This document shows positions 1-11,544 of a stretch of 64,000 nucleotides of DNA, one piece after another (the first letter of the stretch is position 1; each line of letters starts with the position of its first letter). The stretch spans positions 1,068,501 through 1,132,500 of the forward strand of contig NW_026570241.1 of assembly GCF_019649055.1 (NCBI RefSeq). Direction: 5' to 3'. This stretch comes from Paramacrobiotus metropolitanus. Its lineage: Eukaryota; Tardigrada; Eutardigrada; Parachela; Macrobiotidae. Both the position numbers and the translations under genes were made by a program. The notes beneath the pieces were generated by a model. The model was not told the origin of the DNA, searched no databases, and was given only the letters and a program-made list of their open reading frames with translations.

Positions 1-360
1 CGGGCATAGTATTTTAGTCAGCCATATACCGTACTGCACAGTGCACGTACAGTCTTACGTACATAACTACAGCGCTGACGAAGTGACCTTCAAATTAAAT
101 GTAACCGTTTAGCTTTTGCGTGCGTGTCTAACTCTTTGCCAACATTCATAAAGGTAGTATTGTTATCAACTACCAGAAATTTAATTACTCTGCCAATATT
201 ATCAACGTGGTTATAGTAATATCGCATGGTTAATTTAAGAGGTTAACGAAAGCACAATTCATGGATGTCACTTGAATGTTTATCCGCATGTTATCGTGAA
301 GGCGAATTCTGTCATCGTGTTTCCGACAGCAAATGGAGTCTGCAGTTTGCGCTAACTTAC

Positions 361-1096
361 CACTCCCGGCTGTGCCGGTCTCACCTTGCTGCTTCTGTTG
401 CGTTATTCCTGTTGCATTACCGTCGTTCCCCGTGGTCACCACAGTAATTCCTTCGCGAATCTTTTTCCGCTTTTGGTCTTTATACACAATCAACGGAAAA
501 GCCACAACAATCGTCACCACCGCCGCAATACTGATAAACTGCACAACCAGCATCCACACCCTTTGACTGGCCTCCGTATCCGCAATTTGACACACATGAG
601 TATCCTCCAGATTCCGATAGTAGAGATGATCACTCAACAACCCCCATAACCCGATGATATGTCCACAGATCCACGTGGCCACACACAGTCCAATGGCCGT
701 CTGGTAGCCGTGATGACGCCGGTAACTGATGGGCGCCCACAGGGCCCAGATGCGGTTGGTGGCGATCAGCGGATGCGTGGTCAGTTGCACCAATGTTACC
801 ACCCACCAGCCGAACAGATACACGGTACAACAAGCGGAATTTAACAGCCACATGCCGTTCAGATTTTGCACAATGTCAAAACCAGATTCCGTGATGAAGA
901 ACAAGAGGTTAGAGAAAAGCAGGTTAAAAAGGTATATGTTGAAGGGTCTCCATAAGTGACGGTTAACAAGAAAGGTCAACACCAGTATCCCGTTGAAACC
1001 CAGGCCGGTGATGCAAAGGACGAGAGATATCGCGACTTTGGTATTCCATTCCGGCATACCGGTGGAAACGTTGTTAGCGGCTGTAGCGTTGTCCAT
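361..1096 (-). CDS. Rhodopsin-like GPCR, 5' exon (partial gene)
   Basis: Starts at ATG 1096 and encodes about 245 residues: a short N-terminus with N-glycosylation-type NAT and NVS sites, then five membrane segments (TM1 near residues 20-43 through TM5 near 180-205). The TM3 end reads TNRIWALWAPISYR, where Asn-Arg replaces the usual DRY; the GPCR at 9770-10765 has the same NRxWAxxxPISYR signature, so both belong to one divergent class A subfamily. After TM5 comes a basic, Gln/Gly-rich third intracellular loop. A strong donor (GTAAGTT on the minus strand, 354-360) ends the exon there. TM6 and TM7 are not in the window, so the gene runs off the left edge. Reading through the donor only gives a short unrelated tail. 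Ligand unknown. Confidence 0.8.
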
Positions 1097-1200
1097 CCTT
1101 GCTGGAAAGTGTGTGAAGGTAAATGTGCAGCAGCCTTTCCTGCCTTGAGATCAGTACTATAACTACGGATATATGGTGAAAGTCAGGTTACGCTGGCGTT

Positions 1201-3166
1201 AGCAAGTGAAGCAATATTTTACGGCACTTTCAGAATATCTTGTGGCTTGGCGAGACCGTTTGGCGTTTGAGCTTCAGGGATGTGCGTGGATATTATGATA
1301 AAGAGCAAATGATTTGCTTAATACGGGCAATTATCGAACGATCCGCGTTAAGCACCGTAAAGTTGAAAAAGCTCATCCGGTTACCATTTCTGACTGCATG
1401 GTTGACTTCTCACGGTGAATGCGGAGGCACGTAGCAAGAGCGCAAAAAAAGGGTATAAGTTGCGGATCCCATTAATTCCCCTAATTGTCGTGCGCCCATA
1501 ACAGCTCTTCTTGTACAACGTAATAAGGGGTTCGGATAACGAGTTTTAATAGCCGACACCAACCAGGAACTGTGACAGTTACGCAGCCACAATCACTCTG
1601 CCTAATTTATTGATTTTCCAACCGGAAGTCTGCTGCTTCCACAGCAACAGTGATTGGCACACCTATGCAGCTGCTTGCTGATCAAATTAAAAATATAAGC
1701 AAATGTAAAATAAGCAGTGTGGAATGTAGATACAGTCTATTACTATACCGCCCATAGTCCTTACGCGTAAGCGTCAAATGGCTTTTTTCCCATATTTTGG
1801 TCACTCTAACTCTCTCTGTATATCATTTCATATTTTTTTCACCGGCTACTGGCACCACCATATGCGGCGAGCTACATGATTGGCTCCTGCTTGCACCATA
1901 TGCTTTTGAATTGTTTTTCACTGTACCTGAGTAACAAAAACAAATTAATTTAAAACTCCTGAAGTTTGTAAAAGCTGAAGACCGGTTGTTTTAAGTAAAA
2001 CAACCGGAATGACCCAATCCAAATCCTGTTTTCCGTTTTGCTTCTTTATGGAAATTTATGTATGTTTGTGCTTTGAAACGCATGAGCGAAGTTTTTACTA
2101 TGGAAACTATTCATTTCTGGGGTAACTTCGTTGTCAGAAAATTTAGACATCAGTTGACCAAAATAAGAAAACGCAATCTTAAAGCGACCAGAAATGAGAA
2201 AAATCGAGTTATTCCAGAATTTGATTACCTTGATATGCTACTACACTATGACACACAGCAAATTAATCATGTTTCGTGTTTCCTGCGTTATATTTTAGTT
2301 GTGTCATTAATTTTATGTTGATTGTTTGAAATTGTTTCATAGTTGTAATCTATTATTTGTCTGGCATTTGTTTGGCATTTGTTTCGTTGTTTCATTATTT
2401 CTGGTTACACTGTTTTATAGTTTCCATACGGACAAACATTTTTCATGTTTCATGCTTCATGATTCGTTGTTTCATCCTTCATATTCCATGTTCCACTTTT
2501 CTTTTGAGTTGGGAAAGAAGTGTTGGCCTTTTTGGTCGAAGCACGAAGGTCGTCTATGCACAGCGAAGGTCGTCTATGCACTTCAGTGACTTCACAGAAA
2601 CGGAACGGCCAATTATGACACTTCCGTCAGTTCTTGACATTCAATTGCGAACATCCAATTGGTGACACTTCCGTCGATTATAAACATTCAGTTGCGAACT
2701 GCCAAAGGACTAAGCTGCTTGGGGCAAGCGGTCACGTACTAATGACTACTCAATTTCTCGACGAGATCAACCAACCGAAATCAGGGGGGAGTAGCATCAA
2801 TAGAAGGAAGACGCCACGCACATTAAGTGAATGAATCGGTATGCTGTCAATTTTTTTTGCCGTTTCGTTGCTTTTCAATCGACCACAAACGAAACCGCCG
2901 GAGCTGGTAAGAACGTTTTGGCTTATTCTATAGACATTTATAGGTGTTCTATTGCATTTTTTTATACATATGTGTATTGTTCTGTCTATTATTGCAAATA
3001 TTTTTATTAACGTAAATGTTTTTTTGCACTTTTTTGTCCTCTAAATCGGAATACAGCTATACATTATGAGTGCCACAGAGCAATTCAAAAACATAAGTAA
3101 GTCTGAACTGGATCCTCCTGGTTCTTCTAGTTTACATATTATAATTCCAGACAGTAGGACTGCACA
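1201..3166. other. Gene-free stretch with small direct repeats
   Basis: No open frame here looks like a real exon; the few ORFs are short and low-complexity. A 17-bp word (CGAAGGTCGTCTATGCA) occurs twice with a 20-bp period at 2544-2580, and a TGACACTTCCGTC-containing segment is repeated about 47 bp apart near 2616 and 2662. A minus-strand AATAAA (TTTATT at 3003-3008) lies about 160 bp beyond the stop of the cyclase that ends at 3167 and could be its poly(A) signal. Confidence 0.45.
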
Positions 3167-6100
3167 TCACTCGTCTAGCCAATAAGTCATCTCATTTCCT
3201 TTGCCCTAAAACAAAATCATCTAGGTATTTTTTCGCAAAGCAGACGTATGTTTGTATAATCTTACTTTGAGATAAACCGAGCCTCTTTCAGTGATAACTA
3301 ACGGCTGTATTGCACTGCTGGCGGAAGTGGCAAGAAGGTATTGATACGTCCGGCATGAGATTTGAATACGTCCAGGCTCGCTACATGCCGCTATTCTGGA
3401 TGCCGTGTTAACCGTATCGCCAAACCTGTACAATGCTTCGTCTGTTTCAGTTTTCTCAATCATAACGTTATGAATAGTACGCTTCGATAACTTGCTGCAC
3501 TTACAAGCAGTAGCGTGGCCTTTTTAATCCCACAACGCCGGCGACGCAGGCGCCTGCGAAATTTAGAACCCGTACTAGTACGTCAGTGACATTGACATTT
3601 GAAATCGTTCAATAGTGCTGCAAGTTTTGATGGCCTCTGTACCATAATTATAAAATTAACCGACTGATAAACTGACCACTATTTATCCCAATTAGAGCTT
3701 CGAGAGTATACGCTTCTGGTCCGCATCGCAGATCCACCGCCAAGTGCCGATGGAGTACACTTTGAAAGACTCGGCGCAATGCGCAGCCAGCTTGACATAG
3801 ATTCCACGCATGCTGTTGATCAGTTTCTGGTAGGCCACTAGCCACCTATAATAACAATATTTGTATTCTGTAGTTTCAGTATACCATGCGCTTAATAGCT
3901 TATCAATGACGCACCATGTAGCTATCACCAACAGTCTCCACCTTGTACACCCGCAAGACGCTTAACGCTTCGTCGTACTGTCCAAAAAGCTCGTTCAGAA
4001 AAGCAATTACAGTAAAGGGAGATGCCAGGTGGAAGGTGGAAAATTCGGAGAAGCCGGATAAATAGCTAAACATCACACTGACGCTGGAGTAGCTTTCCGG
4101 GTTGATTTCTTCTCCTAGCCTTAGTTTGCGGATTATTTCCCTAAATACATTCAAAAATAGCGATCAAAGATAAAAGACGCTCATAATATGTTTCTGCCAT
4201 ACACTGGCAGCATCTCTCTGAGTAGTTCGTCGCACAGTCGCCGTTCGTTGAGTAGTTCATGCGAACGCTCAGCCACTGCTTCTTCCAGTTGTGTTGTATA
4301 GTTCCCAATACGCTTCATCAGCACCTCCAGGACATTCTGACCTGTGCTGTGCCCAGCACGCAGATTCTGCATGACGTTTCTTATTCTTTGTATGGTCGGC
4401 CGTTTACTTGGATCTACGTTCAAACACTCGGACACTGCCGTGTATAGTTGCATTCGACCTTTAATTCTTTTACTCCGGAAATGATTTCGCATTCCCTGAC
4501 GATCTACTGTAAAAGTGCGTGTTCTGAAATCATTGGTTCCTGGGACTCTCTGTGCGGGTGAATTAGGCTCCGTCGGATCGGTCTGATTGGAGTCCTGCTT
4601 GGCCAAAGACTCGTGTCCCATTACGCTTTTAAGCAGATAATCAAAAATTCTGCCCAATGCGTACATATCCGCGGCGGCTGTGGATAACGGGTTTGAAACC
4701 AACTCTGTCATACTGGAGCAATGTGTGCTATGTAGAAAGCCGTGCAACTCGGGAGCTGTCCATTTCTCCAGTGATTCCTTGTTCAGTAATACAACGGCTT
4801 CTCCCCTTGGTCGTATAACCAGATCCGGTATATTATGCATCGTACGGTGATCCATCGTTTGAGCGAAGCGCCGATCGGCACTAAGGATGTCGTAAATTCC
4901 CACTGTGTCCAGCTTCAGCGACAATCTCTTGTCGATCAAGCATACTTCCGGTCGCAAATGACCATGCCGAAGTAACGGCGAAGAATGAACAATCCACACA
5001 GCCTGCAAATGTAGGTAATAAGAGATGTTCTGAAGTTTTAAATCGGCGCATACCTCTATTACAGGGAATATAACCACTACTACCAGTAAGTCTTGACCTG
5101 TGAGTATAGCCTATAGGCACAGCGCTACAGCGTACCTGTGTAAGATCCGTAAGGAGAGAAGTCAGCATTTCCCAGTCTAATCGTACGCTGCTGCTCAGCA
5201 AATCTTGTACGCTTCCTCGCTGACAAAAGTCAGTTAAGACGATGACGGTCATGCCAGACGGTAAGGGTGACCAATACACTCCATTCAATGTGTTGAGATT
5301 TAGATGTTGGTGTGTTATTTGCCATACCTAAAAAAGTTATTACCATTACTGTAGTTTCTTCTAAAATGTAGCGGTAAGCATCGCCCTGAACGCCACCACG
5401 GGAAAATTTCTCTGAGTTATATACTGTAATTGTAAAAATTAGATTGTCAGTGATAGTTCAAAATCATAGTTTACAGAGTACAAGCGAAAGCAAAACTTTT
5501 GCGGTGTACCTGATTGAGCAACCTGCTAGTTTTAGCCAAAGGAAATGCCACCCGTCGTTTTGCCGCTGACTTATGATCCGCAACTTGGAGAAAATATACC
5601 CTGGCCCAAACCCTCACGCCTTTGTAAAACACGGACAATTTGTGCAGATTATTGCTGTGCTTTTGCAGATACAGCACAGGATCAATGTCGTGCATCGTCT
5701 CCAACGGGTTGCTTTGGTGCTTTTCGCGAGCATTCGAAAACCGCATAGAAGACGCAGGGACCAGAGGGTTAGGAACCGCCTTTCGAGACTGGGTGAGCAG
5801 TTGGGGATGTGTCAGGCGTTCCTGACCAATTGTCAGCTGCGAAAGATCCACGCGCCATCTGGCTTCCGCAAGAATTAGTGCCGACCATCCGTTTTTCTTC
5901 ACTTGCCTTTGCAAGATATGGACGTCATATGAAATACTATGATTATAATTGTAATTACTGTTGCGTGTCGCATCTTACCGTATAATACAAGCGGCAGCTA
6001 ATAATCCCACGCAGAAGATACCGGAAACGGTTACAAGTGCTATTATCAGATCGGTTTCTGTAATATGGAAGAGCATGTTATTTGAAACGCGCAGCGGAAT

Positions 6101-8845
6101 TCCTGTGGTCTTTCAGTACCGCCCGCCTTACGCTGAGTTGTTGTGCACTTTTGCCCCCGGAATCCGCACACGGGTTCGTTGGGAGGCGCATTTCCGTCCG
6201 ATGTCTTCCATGTAAGTTGTGTTGTGACGTTAACAATGTTCCGTAGAAACGGGCTATGATGATCCAGCACTTGCACTTTCTGTAAGATTAGTAATTTTCT
6301 TCACTTTTGTTCTTTGAAAACGCGTGCGATTTTATTCAGATTCACCGTGAAGTCCTTGGTTAGTGGATCGAATATGGCCACACAAATCGGCACCTGTCGT
6401 TCACCGTAGTTATCCACAAATAACTGTCCCTTTGCTCCGTCCGCAAATTCATGTCCAAGAAACTTGTCAGCCATTAGGCGTCCCAAAGGCCACTGTTGTT
6501 GATGTTCGTACGAAGTCCTATTGGTGTCGTCATTTGGTGGTTCCGTGCTTGGTTGCAAGTTGGACATGGTTGCGTTGATAACAGCGGCTATCATGTGCAC
6601 TGCGCTGAATGCCGTCATTGTCGACTCTGTCGGCTGAGACCGAATAGTTAAATACAAATACATGTATTTGTAATTTTCTCTATCGTTGCAGTAATTAGAA
6701 ATTCATACCTACCCTCGTGTCGGGCTTGTATGTGACGTTGTAGCGCTCTTTTGTTAGGTTCATAAAGCGAGAGCGTAGAGTGTTCGTCATATTTCTGTCG
6801 TGTTCAATGCAGTTGATTACTTGCAACAGCGATGCTGTGGAGAACGCGGCCAGTGCATCCTGGTATAAATTTATTACGAGTACTGCAGCAGACGCTATTG
6901 TTTTTTCAAGGCAGAATTTAAACAAACGGTTTCTACCTTGTTTGAATTATTGTTGTCGATGGAGCCGGTTGAACTGCACACTGCTGTCTTGTTCTCGCAA
7001 CCTGCGATGGATACATTTGCAGCGGATGACTTAAGACTCTGCCATCGCGTTAAACCAAGAGGGTTTTCCGGCAGTTCGACGCTGATCCAGACCTTTCCAG
7101 GCAGATCTCTTTAGTTTTGTTTAACTCCGTAACATGCATACAGTGCACTTACATATTCCTGATTCGTCTGCTGATGCCAGTGCGCTTGAATCTGTGGGCG
7201 ACAACTTGATGTAAATTAACCATTCACTGCGCGAAGCCACGTGTTAATTTTGCAGTACTCGTACAGTAACATCGTTATACGGGAAATGCTATTTAAGCGA
7301 TGCATCTGGTGCTCTACATACCAAGATTTCCCGAGTGACCGAAGGTGTGCTGGAGATGATTACAACTGTCAAACAAAATTTAACTATCAATTGTAAATCG
7401 CTGGTAATCGTAATAAACTAATAATCCTTGGCACGTGAACTGTTAAATTATCTGTAGAAGTACCGGTTACGTTTGAAAATCGGCGTTTACAGGATGCTGT
7501 AGTAGCTGCGAAGTTAATTAAAAAGATCAATGCTTTCTATTTTTCTTGATACAAAGAATGCTGCAACGGTTTAGCACAAAGTCCATAAAATGAATAGCAT
7601 TTACTGCGCAGAAATCTTCCGCTTTTTAATCATATGCACGTTCGTTTAATTAAATACGTACTGCGGCAGTTCAAAGCGATATCCGCCAGTATACTCCCAT
7701 AGTCGACAGTCATCGAAGCGTTGTGAGCGTACGTAAATAACTGCACTCGTCGTGTTCGAAAACATCCGCTCGTAGATCCGGGCGACGTTGGTTGATAACG
7801 GTTGCATGACGCATCATCCGATTCCAACGCTAATATAGTCAAATTGCGCAGCGACGAATCCAGCTTTTTGTACACATTATAGCTGAATGGTATCTGTTGG
7901 GAGACATCGTACAGCAGACATACGGTATACCATCCGTAAAGCTGAAGTAAGGCGTTCACAGCGGACACATAGTTTTGATAGTTAAAGTGGCCAAGCGCAA
8001 TACTGGTTGGATAACGATCCCGGTTCCTGAATCCTTCGAAAGTCAAGCCGCTGCATAAACAAGTACCCGGATATTTACTCCTGCTCGTACTATTAGGGTC
8101 ATGCGTAGTAGTCCATTAAGAACGAGCTAAAATGCTATCGTTGTCAAAAACTTAGCTAAAACAAAATTATTAATACGATTCATGAGTTTTTTTAATAAAG
8201 TTTATAATTTACAAATGTCGAGCTTACGTTAGGACTGATAGCATATTCCATTCTGCAACAAAATAATCGCTCTTAAATCACATTTTCATTGTAAATAGCC
8301 TTAATATACCATAAAATACTGCAAAGATAACAGTAAATGTAATATGTAAATATTATGAGATTGCATGAACATCTTTCATAAATTTTACCTCTTGCCAGCT
8401 GTGGCAATGTGTCGAATTCGAAGCAACCGGCATATAAAAGGATCGGAAGAATTTTGGTATGTCTTGAGGTGTTTCCGTATACATCTTTAACAGTGGAAAT
8501 ATTATTGTAGACGTAACGTGAAACATCGTCAACAAAAGCTGGCTGATCGGGACACGCCTTAACATTGCCGCTCGCCACATGGATCAACCGGAAACGGATT
8601 TTCTCGTCAGCGTAGATCTGATTCACTTGGGTAAGCGCCACATCGTATCCTGGCCCAATAAACGGAATGGATGTCATGAGATAAGCTGGCCAAATGCCAT
8701 AACTCAAAAACACAACATCTAGCGAAGTTTCCTTTTCCCGGGCATTGACTTCACATCTTACTGTGACATTTATAAAACGCAGGAAAATGTAAAACAGGTA
8801 TACGCTTCTGGTATTCCCTTTGAGGTTTCGTTGGCTGATGCGCAT
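3167..8845 (-). CDS. Receptor guanylate cyclase 1 (18 exons)
   Basis: Exons (plus coordinates, 3' to 5'): 3167-3205, 3266-3425, 3505-3553, 3677-3845, 3915-4140, 4203-5002, 5136-5327, 5510-5906, 5979-6057, 6132-6279, 6346-6633, 6713-6859, 6937-7092, 7153-7191, 7322-7365, 7662-8050, 8228-8252, 8389-8845. All junctions are GT-AG and in phase; total 3804 nt, 1267 aa. Order: hydrophobic leader, ANF-receptor-type ligand-binding ectodomain (WNML..LTGL, DRYPTS), one TM near residue 570, kinase-homology domain (HGHLRPE where a kinase has HRD, so inactive), dimerisation coiled coil (about 1010-1050), class III cyclase domain (about 1054-1267) ending YWLDE. It keeps VETVGDSYM and FGDTVNTASR, but the first metal ligand is Tyr (FSYLSGF instead of FSDIVGF). 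Expected at the plasma membrane making cGMP, though activity is doubtful. Exon-for-exon paralogue of the gene at 44031-49995. Confidence 0.93.
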
Positions 8846-9769
8846 TTTGTCGACTGCGTGATCGCTGTTTCCGCAGCAGCGCAGGAAATGATAGTGTACA
8901 TGTACGGGTCGCAAAATCCCTCCTTTCCGCAATTAGGCTCTTTGTATTTGTTGAAACCTAGCCTAATTAGTTTAGCGTATTCCCTTGCGTATGCTATTCC
9001 CGCACCGGATCGTGGGAGACCGGCGGCATGTACAATAAATAAGCCTTGGCGGACAACCACTACCACAGTACCACTTACTTCAGCAACGATAACCTTTTGC
9101 CGTTTGCCGGTCACTAATGATGGAATACTTTGGCAGAATATGCGGGACAAGAAGAAATAAGCCGTCGTGCGGTGCTCAGCGTGTGGCAGGAAATTTAATA
9201 TGATTAATAAAAACATATAAGGATATGTCGGCAGTGGCTAATAAAGGCATCAATCGATTCACGTTTCATCTTTAGATCTCTCTGTATCACTGGTAAACGA
9301 CATCCGTAAATCGTTTTTCAAAATCATTACCCTGATAGTAATGCGGATTATATTACCTACAATTGTTAGTAACAACTTCGAGCACAGAAACACGTGCGAA
9401 TCGATTGTCGACCGTGGATGAATTATTAGGGCATCGTAAATTTTTATCTGGTTTTCTATTCATATTTGTGAAGACGCCATAAATGCGGTGTATTAAGTAT
9501 ACGAGTAAGCATAGTTCTACTGCTTATACGAGTATTATGTAGCTCAAAAAATAATAGTCTCTGTTCGGGGCACACACAGAAGCAGACACCAAGGCCACAC
9601 GACAAAGAAATGCCGTATGCTTACCAAACTTTTTTACTGAAATTTTTTACCGTGATTTCCGTAGTGCTGCATGCCTTATGAAGCATGCGTATGGTGTTTC
9701 CAGCAATACATCAAATTTATCTTTACTGATTATAATCTAATGCAATCAGTACTGAAGTATACCACATTG
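8846..9769. other. Intergenic: cyclase 1 upstream region and GPCR 3' flank
   Basis: No recognised gene. A minus-strand open frame across 8770-9216 has a hydrophobic start but no family signature, and it overlaps cyclase exon 1 in another frame. The stretch should hold the 5' UTR and promoter of the cyclase; I see no clear TATA or initiator to mark. Confidence 0.4.
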
Positions 9770-10765
9770 TCAATGTCTCTCACATCGACGAAGAACGAGG
9801 CAACGTTGCACCGACCAAATGACCTCTTCTCGCAGTGGCTTCAATGTAACAGCAAAAAGAACTGGATCCAGCACTGCCTGTAGAGGGTACAGGACGACCA
9901 GAAATTTTTCCAGCAACTCTTTGCAGATAACGACCTTCGAGCGGTTGGTTATTTCGACGAGCCAAATTGCTTGAACGGGCGACCAACACAGCAATGTGCT
10001 AATGCTGGTCAACATTAAAACTGCAAAGGCGCCGCGAACGCTCTTTCGATTACCATTCGATGAATCACGCTGTCGGCTTTGGATTTTCCGCAAATTTTGC
10101 TGTCGACTCATATAAAAAAATAACAAGTAAACATAGAAGACAATGATCAGCGCTAGAGGTAGGTGGATCAATACGTTCGTCAGGATTAGCGAATATATGG
10201 GTTGGGCGCTGGTGCTCAGGCCACAACCAAAGATCTCTTCTTTTTTTGCATAATATAATCTATCGAGGACAATATATGGAACACTCATTACATGGACAAA
10301 TAAACAAGCTGTGAAGATTGTCCACACCGCGGTGCGTTTCGTATGCTGGTTTCTGTAGCTGATCGGATATACGACAGCCCACAGTCGATTGGCGGTGATG
10401 AGAGTATGGAGTAGGAGACAGAAAGCCGAACTAATGTGCACGGTGTAGTTGCTGATCGTACACAACACTGATCCCATCCACCAGTAGGAAGCTTTGGCCA
10501 TGGCGTTGAGCGGAGGATAAACAGCGCAGTGTAGCAGCATGTTGGTAATGAGCAGCGCTATGATATATGCAGTGAAAGGCGTCTGCAGATTTCGTTTTAC
10601 CAACAAAATTAGTAGCACCGGAGTGTTGGTTACAAATACGGCAAAAATGGTAATGACATGAACAACGACAAAATACCATCCGTCTGGTGGAGAATGTGAA
10701 ATATGTGACGTAACATTATGAATGATGGCAGAGTCGTTCATCGCCAAGGATGGTGTTAAGTGCAT
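9770..10765 (-). CDS. Rhodopsin-like GPCR, complete single exon
   Basis: Seven hydrophobic segments in one exon. ATG at 10765 was chosen (in-frame ATG at 10741 is the alternative); the open frame extends upstream only through a non-ATG codon. The protein is about 331 aa with N-glycosylation-type sites before TM1 (NDS, NVT). TM3 ends ANRLWAVVYPISYR, with Asn-Arg in place of DRY, matching the GPCR at the left edge. TM6 contains the CWSP core and TM7 has DPVLF in place of NPxxY. Between TM5 and TM6 lies a basic loop (SRQQ..KIQSRQRDSSNGNRKS). G-protein coupling cannot be read from sequence, and the altered DRY and NPxxY switches suggest unusual activation. It lies between the cyclase and the kelch cluster on the same strand as the cyclase. 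Confidence 0.88.
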   Translation of the reverse strand: MHLTPSLAMNDSAIIHNVTSHISHSPPDGWYFVVVHVITIFAVFVTNTPVLLILLVKRNLQTPFTAYIIALLITNMLLHCAVYPPLNAMAKASYWWMGSVLCTISNYTVHISSAFCLLLHTLITANRLWAVVYPISYRNQHTKRTAVWTIFTACLFVHVMSVPYIVLDRLYYAKKEEIFGCGLSTSAQPIYSLILTNVLIHLPLALIIVFYVYLLFFYMSRQQNLRKIQSRQRDSSNGNRKSVRGAFAVLMLTSISTLLCWSPVQAIWLVEITNRSKVVICKELLEKFLVVLYPLQAVLDPVLFAVTLKPLREEVIWSVQRCLVLRRCERH

Positions 10766-11544
10766 GTAATTCCAAGGAAAATTGTAATGTAACTGATCTT
10801 GAAGCACACGGCATCTCGTTTGATATACCGTTTTTCAGCTATCGTAATTCGCACAATTCCCATCTGAGGCAATCTGTTATTCCTCAGCTACATATTAAAA
10901 GTGCACAGGCAGCAAGAAAAAAGTTAAATCGCCCGTCAGCAAAAATTTGTTGTCTCCGATCCTACCGTCGGACACATTAACCTGACAAAATTAAGTAAGC
11001 CTTCTCATAAAATCCATAGTTCTAGTGATCAGATGAAAGTGTACGAGTAATTATGTGAGGAAATGGTTCTCACAAAAAATACTATTGCCTGGCTGGGCTG
11101 ACTCTACCACCATGGACACAAGTCTTTTATTTCAAATTATGTACTGCATACAGTATTAATAACAAACAACGATCTAATAACAAATAAAAGTACCCACGAT
11201 CTAATGCATAGCTGCAGCAAAATCTCCAAACTAAATAAAAAATTCAACCAGAATATTTTATACAGTACTTTGCGAAACAATTATCTTTCGCTTCAGTGAT
11301 TCTCTCCAAACAAAAGTCGCTGACAAATCGTTTGCAATATTACCCATTTTTAGCTTTTTCGCGCATGGCATACAGTATCATTCAAAAACACACCTGCGAG
11401 ACTAAACACTAAATATTTATGTGTACAGAGTATTCTAATTAAAGATAAAATGCGCCAACTTCGGGTTATCCAAAATAACGGCTCAAAGCTGCCAGTTACC
11501 TAGTATTACTGCGTAATAATACGGCCAAATAAAAGACCGAAGAA
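10766..11544. other. Intergenic, AT-rich
   Basis: Stretch between the GPCR start and the 3' end of kelch gene A. No credible exon, repeat or RNA gene was seen. Minus-strand poly(A)-like TTTATT words occur near 11126. Confidence 0.4.

Noticed and set aside
2058-2834. Several overlapping plus-strand frames
   Set aside because: Low-complexity Phe/Cys/Leu-rich translations without splice context or family match.
8770-9216. 149-codon minus-strand frame with a hydrophobic start upstream of cyclase 1
   Set aside because: It overlaps cyclase exon 1 in another frame, has no family signature, and the 8845 ATG already gives a leader and correct phase.
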